From the NCBI GenBank assembly GCA_947631345.1, contig CANRKW010000002.1, positions 1 to 37,016 of the forward strand: 37,016 nucleotides of DNA. Reading direction: 5' to 3'. The DNA is from an uncultured Bacilli bacterium. GTDB taxonomy: Bacteria; Bacillota_I; Bacilli_A; RF39; UBA660. The stretch's first letter is position 1, and each line of letters begins with the position of its first letter. Positions 32,395 to 37,016 of this stretch are shown here, piece by piece. A model generated the notes under the pieces. It made no database searches and was not told the origin of the DNA. It saw nothing but the letters and a program-made list of their open reading frames with translations. A program made the translations under genes and the position numbers.

Positions 32395-32412
32395 ATAAGT
32401 GGTGAATTAATA

Positions 32413-32661
32413 ATGGAAGAAGATTTAAGTATTAATATTAAAAGATATTATAATGTAATGAAAAGATACAGAAGTGGAGAATTTGGCGAAGAGGCTTTAA
32501 CACTTGCCCAAATTTTAGAATTAGCAAATGAAAATCAACTTTTTGATGAAATGAGTGTAACTGAAATTGAGTACTTAATTAATAATAGTACTGGAATTAC
32601 TAAAATGTTATTTTCAAATTTAAAAAACAAAAAATTAAATAAAAAATTGGGAGGAAATTAA
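32413..32661 (+). CDS. Small hypothetical protein (helical)
   Basis: 82 aa, mostly charged and predicted helical (SINIKRYYNVMKRYRSGEFG, then ALTLAQILELANEN), with a lysine-rich tail. No membrane segment, no known motif recognised. Its stop overlaps the start of the RibD-like gene by one base, so the two are probably cotranscribed and coupled. The GGTGAATTAATA before the ATG is a weak ribosome binding site. Confidence 0.7.
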   Translation: MEEDLSINIKRYYNVMKRYRSGEFGEEALTLAQILELANENQLFDEMSVTEIEYLINNSTGITKMLFSNLKNKKLNKKLGGN

Positions 32662-33353
32662 TGAAAAGACCAATAACAACATTATTTATGTTAGAATCAT
32701 TAGATGGTAAAATTAATAGTGGAAGCAGTGATATTCTTGATGCTGATAAAGACTGGTGTAAAATTGAAGGGGTAAAAGAAGGACTAAATCAATATTATGA
32801 AATTGAAACTACAACTGATTATTATTCACTTAATACAGGTCGTGTAATGGCAAAAATTGGTGTTAATGATAAAAAAGAATTACATAAAAAAGTTGATGTA
32901 AGCTTTATAATAATAGATAATAAACCTCATATAAATGAAAATGGTATAAATTATTTATGTCACTGGGTTTCTAAATTAATACTTGTAACTACTAATAAAA
33001 ATCATATTGCCTTTTCTTTAAAAGAAAAATACGATAATTTAGATATAATATATTATGAAAGTTTAGATTTAAACAAATTATTAAAAGATATTAAAGAAAA
33101 ATATAATGCTAATAATATAACTATTCAATCTGGTGGAAGTATGAATTCTTTATTTTTAAGAGAAAATTTAATTGATTATGTTAATATAGTAGTTGCACCT
33201 TTGTTAGTTGGTGGAAAAGATACTCCAACATTAATAGATGGATATTCTATAACTAATGAAAATGAACTATATAAACTTAAATCTTTAGAATTAATCGAAT
33301 GCAATGTATTAAAAAATTCTTATATACAGTTAAAGTATAAAGTATTAAAATAA
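32661..33353 (+). CDS. RibD C-terminal/dihydrofolate-reductase-like reductase
   Basis: 230 aa. It opens RPITTLFMLESLDGKI and has the late block IQSGGSMNSLFLRENLIDYV followed by APLLVGGKDTPTLIDG, which defines the RibD_C family (NADPH-dependent reductases such as the riboflavin pathway reductase). No deaminase domain is fused and no rib genes are near, so a riboflavin role is not established; stand-alone members may reduce other substrates. GGGAGG (in the end of the upstream gene) precedes the ATG. Confidence 0.85.
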   Translation: MKRPITTLFMLESLDGKINSGSSDILDADKDWCKIEGVKEGLNQYYEIETTTDYYSLNTGRVMAKIGVNDKKELHKKVDVSFIIIDNKPHINENGINYLCHWVSKLILVTTNKNHIAFSLKEKYDNLDIIYYESLDLNKLLKDIKEKYNANNITIQSGGSMNSLFLRENLIDYVNIVVAPLLVGGKDTPTLIDGYSITNENELYKLKSLELIECNVLKNSYIQLKYKVLK

Positions 33354-33359
33354 ATTGTA

Positions 33360-33389
33360 TTGAATAGAAAATTGTGATATTCTTATATT
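33360..33389 (+). promoter_or_regulatory. Possible promoter for the 33404 gene
   Basis: TTGAAT (33360-33365), 18-bp spacer, TATATT (33384-33389), directly before a GAAGG ribosome binding site. Confidence 0.45.
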
Positions 33390-33403
33390 AGAAGGTAAGA
33401 TGT

Positions 33404-34156
33404 ATGAAAGATATAAAAGATAAAATTAAAGATGCTCTTATTCATATAGGTGCTTTAGGAATTATTGCTTCTGGTTTTGCTTTTCCCGCAAATGCCCTTC
33501 TTATTTATTTTTTAGGGTTACCAGCAGTATTAGTTTCAAGTGCAAAAGCAATTGATGCAATTAGTCAAAATAAAATCAAAGATTCTATTTTTTCTGTTAC
33601 TAAAAAAGGTTATATAACTCAAAATGCTTTAGCGAAACCTGGGCATATGTTTAAACTTGCTAAATCTAAAGATAAAAGTAAGAATTTTATTAAAGAAACA
33701 TATAATATGTTTATGCAATTAACTAGAACTAATAAAAAAGGAGAAGTCATAAAGTATCAAACTGTAAGTCATTCTATAACATATAGATTACTTAGTACAT
33801 TACAAAAGAAAGGCTATATAACTAATTTAACTAGAGAAAAAGAAAAAAAGAGAAGATTACTTTTTGAAAAAATGGCTTTTGGTAATAAAGAAGGAATAAA
33901 TAAGAAATATCAATTTTACAAAATTACTTTTGAATTAACTGATAAAAAATTTGATTTATCACTTGATGAAGTTTCTCAAATATTAGGTGTAGGAGAAGTT
34001 GCTCATAAAACTCTAGATTTAGGCAAAAATAATACTGAAAAAATAGAAAGATTAAAGGAATTAAGAAGTGAATTAATTAAAGCGAGTAATGTAAGCCAAA
34101 GTGAAATAAATGAGGAAGTTATTGAAGAAGTAGAGGAAAGAGGAAGAAGTAGGTAG
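33404..34156 (+). CDS. Hypothetical membrane-anchored protein
   Basis: 250 aa, not recognised. Residues about 13-50 are hydrophobic with two short segments (GALGIIASGFAF and ALLIYFLGLPAVLVSSAKAI) suggesting a re-entrant or double-spanning hairpin. The rest is cytoplasmic and basic, with a helix-turn-helix-like stretch HSITYRLLSTLQKKGYI and a C-terminal acidic then basic tail. GAAGG precedes the ATG. It lies between the RibD-like and LemA-like genes with its own promoter candidate. Confidence 0.75.
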   Translation: MKDIKDKIKDALIHIGALGIIASGFAFPANALLIYFLGLPAVLVSSAKAIDAISQNKIKDSIFSVTKKGYITQNALAKPGHMFKLAKSKDKSKNFIKETYNMFMQLTRTNKKGEVIKYQTVSHSITYRLLSTLQKKGYITNLTREKEKKRRLLFEKMAFGNKEGINKKYQFYKITFELTDKKFDLSLDEVSQILGVGEVAHKTLDLGKNNTEKIERLKELRSELIKASNVSQSEINEEVIEEVEERGRSR

Positions 34157-34160
34157 ATAC

Positions 34161-34189
34161 TTGAGAGAAATATAAAATTATGTTAAAAT
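34161..34189 (+). promoter_or_regulatory. Promoter of the LemA-like gene
   Basis: TTGAGA (34161-34166), 17-bp spacer, TAAAAT (34184-34189) with TG extension (34181-34182). Confidence 0.7.
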
Positions 34190-34213
34190 TATTATAAGGG
34201 AAGGGTGATAAAT

Positions 34214-34765
34214 GTGGTTATATTTTTATATGTTGTCGGAGCTATTATAATTATATTATGCCTAGTTCTTATTTTCTTTGTTAGCAAAAATGAACATTTA
34301 ACTATGGTAATTTATAAGACTAATATGTGTGAAAGTGATATAGATGATAAACTTAAAAATAGAGAAGATTTAACTATAAGATGTATAAATATAATAAATA
34401 GACAAATCAATTTAGATATAAAATTATTTGAAGAAGTAAAAAATATTAAAATAAATAAAGTAAGTAATTATGATAAAGATAAGTTATTAAGTACTGCTTA
34501 TGAAGAAATCAAAAAAATATATGAAGATAATCCAAAACTTAATGAAGTAAAAAGTTTTGATGGTATAATTAAAGATTTAGAAAAATTAGAAGTTGAATTA
34601 ATATCTTTAAGAACTTTTTATAATAAATATGCTAGTGAATTTAATAATATGAACGGAAAATTCCCATATAATATATTGTCTGCTATAAGAAAATTCAAAC
34701 TTAAAAACTTATATTTAGGTAGAGAACTTAAGGATGATTTAAAAGAGTTAAATGTTGTTATTTAA
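34214..34765 (+). CDS. LemA-family-like membrane protein
   Basis: About 183 aa. It has one N-terminal membrane helix (IFLYVVGAIIIILCLVLIFF) followed by a helical domain with the LemA-type ending FYNKYASEFNNMNGKFPYNI. LemA family function is unclear. The start is uncertain: GTG 34214 has GAAGGG 8 nt upstream; GTG 34205 in frame has AAGGG 4 nt upstream; no in-frame ATG fits. Its last 18 nt overlap the end of ung on the other strand, inside a shared terminator. Confidence 0.75.
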   Translation: MVIFLYVVGAIIIILCLVLIFFVSKNEHLTMVIYKTNMCESDIDDKLKNREDLTIRCINIINRQINLDIKLFEEVKNIKINKVSNYDKDKLLSTAYEEIKKIYEDNPKLNEVKSFDGIIKDLEKLEVELISLRTFYNKYASEFNNMNGKFPYNILSAIRKFKLKNLYLGRELKDDLKELNVVI

Positions 34766-34773
34766 CTCTTTTT
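34741..34773. terminator. Bidirectional terminator inside the overlapping lemA-like/ung ends
   Basis: AAAGAGTTAAAT (34742-34753), loop GTTGTT, ATTTAACTCTTT (34760-34771): a perfect 12-bp stem. T run to 34773 for the plus strand, and TTTT within the opposite arm for the minus strand. Both stop codons (34763-34765 plus; 34748-34750 minus) lie inside it. Confidence 0.85.
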
Positions 34774-35431
34774 GTAAATTCCAATTTATTTGTTTTTGAT
34801 TAGTCTTTTTTAGAAATTCATTTGCTTTTGAAAAAGGCTTACTTCCAAAGAAACCATTGTAAGCTGATAAAGGAGATGGATGAGCGCTTTCTATTATTAG
34901 GTGAATCTTATTAGTTATGTATTTTTTCTTACTTCTTGCAAAGTTTCCCCATAGAATAAATACTACTGGTGTAGTTTTTTGATTTAACAATTTTATTATG
35001 TGGTCTGTAAAAAGGTTCCATCCTAAATCTTTGTGAGAAGCTGGTTTGTCTTTTTCTACTGTTAAGACACTATTTAAAAGAAGCACACCTTCTTTTGCCC
35101 ATTTTGTTAAATCTCCACTTTTTGACTCCTCATAACCTAAATCATCTTTAAGTTCTTTAAATATATTTACTAAAGATGGTGGTTTTTTTATTCCATCTTG
35201 AACTGAAAAAGATAAACCGTGGGCTTCACCTATGCCGTGATATGGATCTTGTCCTAGAATTACAACTAAAACATCCTTATAAGGTGTTAGTTTTAAAGCA
35301 TTAAAAATATTTTTAAATTCTGGAAAACAAGTTTTAGTATCATATTCTTTTTTTACAACACTCATAAATTTTTTAAAACCATCACTGTTCCAAACTGGAT
35401 TTAATAATGTATCCCAATCATTTCCTATCAT
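34748..35431 (-). CDS. ung: Uracil-DNA glycosylase
   Basis: Family 1 UDG that removes uracil from DNA. 227 aa. The catalytic water-activating motif is GQDPYHG, the late motif is HPSPLSAYNGFFGSKPFSKA, and the strand FILWGNFA is typical. ATG at 35431 is chosen since GGAG lies 6 nt upstream; the ATG four codons earlier overlaps that site. It is convergent with the LemA-like gene. Confidence 0.97.
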   Translation of the reverse strand: MIGNDWDTLLNPVWNSDGFKKFMSVVKKEYDTKTCFPEFKNIFNALKLTPYKDVLVVILGQDPYHGIGEAHGLSFSVQDGIKKPPSLVNIFKELKDDLGYEESKSGDLTKWAKEGVLLLNSVLTVEKDKPASHKDLGWNLFTDHIIKLLNQKTTPVVFILWGNFARSKKKYITNKIHLIIESAHPSPLSAYNGFFGSKPFSKANEFLKKTNQKQINWNLQKELNNNI

Positions 35432-35474
35432 ATATAACTCCATTTCATATATGATTTTACCATACTTCTTTATA

Positions 35475-36665
35475 TTATTCTATTTTCTTTTTTAAAAGTG
35501 ATAAAATTATTGTATTTAAAATTATTAAAATTAGCATTATATTATCAGTAAGAATCCATAAATTATCTGTACATATAAATATTCCACTAATAATGAAAAT
35601 TATTAATAATACTTTGATAATATTTATATATTTCTTTTCTTTTAACAAATATGAAAAATTGCTTATTCCTATATACATACCTGAAATAATTGTTGTTGTT
35701 GAAAGTAAGCAAATCATTAAAGCTAAAAAGAATAGACCTAGTTTTCCATAATGAAATTCAAATACTTTTATTAAAAGTTCATTATAATTAGTTGTTATAA
35801 AATTATTATAATACATAAAAATCAAAATTAATAAAGAAACTAAAGTAGAAATTATGAAAGTAATAAAATAAGTTCCTAAAGTTAATGTTTGGGCTGTTAT
35901 TTTTGGATTTTCTTTGTTAATACCACTACTCATACTAGTTGTACCTATTAAAAGTTCATTTAAAAAAATACTTCTTTTTATTCCTATTAAACTTCCTATA
36001 AGAAATGTCTTTTTATTAAAAGCACTAGATATTATGTCTTTTATAATAAATGGTAAAATATTTATATTTTTAAATACAGAATAAATAGAAATAACTAAAA
36101 AGAATATACACATTATAGGCACTAATTTATTAAGTATTTTTGATATTTGATTAAGTTTGTTAGAAAGTAAAAGTATTAGAAGTATAAATATTATAAAACT
36201 TAAAATTAGAGGGTTAATTCTTAATATTTCTTTTATAGTATTAGTTTGTAACATTAGAAATAAACAAGAATAAGTTAAAACAAATAAAATTAACATTACT
36301 ATACTTAAAATGTTTTTCTTTAAACCAAATTTTGTATAATAGTATATTCCACTTATATAACCATTTTCAAGTTTTTGTTTGTATAAACTTCCTATGTAAC
36401 TTTCTAAATAAATAAGTGATGAAGTTAAAATTGTAAAAATATAAACCCAAAGTAATGTAGATGGTCCACCTATTAAAATTGCTGATGTTGTTCCTATAAA
36501 TGTGCCTACTCCCATTTTTGTACCTAAAGATAAGTATAAACTATCAAAATTTAATTTTTGAAACATCTTTTTTAATTTTAAGTTATCAAAATTGATTTTT
36601 TCACTTATGTTTATTCCAAAAATACATAAATATATTATTAAAATTATCCATATAGTATTTAACAT
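35475..36665 (-). CDS. Divergent AGCS-family (sodium:alanine symporter-like) transporter
   Basis: 396 aa, about ten membrane segments. Family features: GTKMGVGTFIGTTSAILIGG near the N-terminus (cf. AGCS GxGN..G...AI..GG) and GIKRSIFLNELLIGTTSMSS (cf. GVKRGLFSNEAGMGSAP), the AGCS substrate region. It is shorter than the usual 450-480 aa. The conserved Gly-rich blocks have substitutions, so the substrate cannot be assumed to be alanine. No ribosome binding site is visible before the ATG. Confidence 0.8.
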   Translation of the reverse strand: MLNTIWIILIIYLCIFGINISEKINFDNLKLKKMFQKLNFDSLYLSLGTKMGVGTFIGTTSAILIGGPSTLLWVYIFTILTSSLIYLESYIGSLYKQKLENGYISGIYYYTKFGLKKNILSIVMLILFVLTYSCLFLMLQTNTIKEILRINPLILSFIIFILLILLLSNKLNQISKILNKLVPIMCIFFLVISIYSVFKNINILPFIIKDIISSAFNKKTFLIGSLIGIKRSIFLNELLIGTTSMSSGINKENPKITAQTLTLGTYFITFIISTLVSLLILIFMYYNNFITTNYNELLIKVFEFHYGKLGLFFLALMICLLSTTTIISGMYIGISNFSYLLKEKKYINIIKVLLIIFIISGIFICTDNLWILTDNIMLILIILNTIILSLLKKKIE

Positions 36666-36794
36666 AGTTAATATTATGTTTAAAATTAAAAATTATTAAA
36701 CCAATTTGTAAAATTTGGTGTCAAATATAACCTAATTTTGTCGAAATACTAGAAATTATTGTTATTAATTGATAAACTGAAACACGTGATTATT

Positions 36795-36962
36795 ATGAAA
36801 ATATTTGATTTTAGTAGTAATAAGTTTAAAAATTTGATTAAAATGTTAGTTGTTTCTAGTTTAGTTTTAGCTTATTTTATTTATTATGGAATTAACAATT
36901 TAAGTGATGTTGTTTTTCCTATAATATTTATAATATTAATTATTAGATATTTTAAAGATTAG
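36795..36962 (+). CDS. Small hypothetical membrane protein
   Basis: 55 aa if started at ATG 36795 (MKIFDFSSNKFKNLIKML...), with two hydrophobic stretches (LVVSSLVLAYFIYYG and VVFPIIFIILIIRYF). No ribosome binding site is obvious. It is followed after 8 nt by tatD, so it may be the first gene of that unit. Not recognised as a family. Confidence 0.5.
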   Translation: MKIFDFSSNKFKNLIKMLVVSSLVLAYFIYYGINNLSDVVFPIIFIILIIRYFKD

Positions 36963-36970
36963 AGGTTTTT

Positions 36971-37016
36971 ATATGTATATAGATACTCATTGTCATATTA
37001 CTTCATTAAATGTTAA
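36971..37016 (+). CDS. tatD: TatD-family metal-dependent hydrolase (start only)
   Basis: Fifteen codons are present, reading MYIDTHCHITSLNV; the HxH metal-binding pair near the N-terminus is the TatD DNase signature. AGAGG lies 5 nt upstream. The rest is beyond the right edge. Only the N-terminus supports the call. Confidence 0.8.

Overview
This window is a contiguous stretch of bacterial chromosome around the replication origin. It runs from tRNA-modification and ribosome-biogenesis genes on the minus strand (mnmG partial, mnmE, khpB/jag, yidC, rnpA, rpmH), across oriC, into dnaA-dnaN and on through recF, gyrB, gyrA, SRP RNA, tadA, dnaX, ybaB, recR, bofA, holB, ricT, trmN6-like, rsmI, pth, mfd, spoVT, rpmE, rpiB, spoIID, spoIIQ, csp, hpf and secA. 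It ends with accessory and housekeeping genes (RibD-like reductase, LemA-like, ung, AGCS transporter, start of tatD). The DNA is very AT-rich, UGA acts as a stop and Trp is TGG. Gene order is that of Bacillus-type Firmicutes. bofA, spoVT, spoIID, spoIIQ and yidC/jag (spoIIIJ locus) point to a spore-forming or recently spore-forming low-GC member of the class Bacilli, probably an uncultured gut-type lineage near Erysipelotrichia/RF39. The exact taxon cannot be settled from the sequence alone.

Layout: 1-4691 is the leftward arm, with promoters facing away from the origin. 4772-4966 (DnaA boxes) and 6371-6500 (boxes plus an AT-rich run) form a bipartite oriC flanking dnaA. 6513-13793 is dnaN, a ComK-family regulator in an unusual place, recF, gyrB and gyrA. 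13812-14242 is a gene-free tandem array of nine ParB-binding (parS) sequences at a 52-bp period. 14271-24596 is a long rightward series of RNA, DNA-repair and replication-clamp-loader genes. 24612-29505 holds a sporulation/stress cluster of mostly single genes, each with its own terminator. 29570-36962 holds secA and less conserved genes, including two convergent or minus-strand genes (ung, transporter).

The most striking content is not a protein but the DNA-site architecture. It consists of an apparent point-centromere of 9 tandem parS sites in helical phase about 8 kb from oriC, two perfect matches to the Noc binding palindrome (2564-2577 and 20639-20652), and three tandem Spo0A boxes at a 10-bp step just upstream of the ComK-family gene. 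Together they suggest that chromosome segregation, nucleoid occlusion and developmental control signals are concentrated near this origin. A second recurring feature is that many intrinsic terminators start before or at the stop codon of the gene they end.
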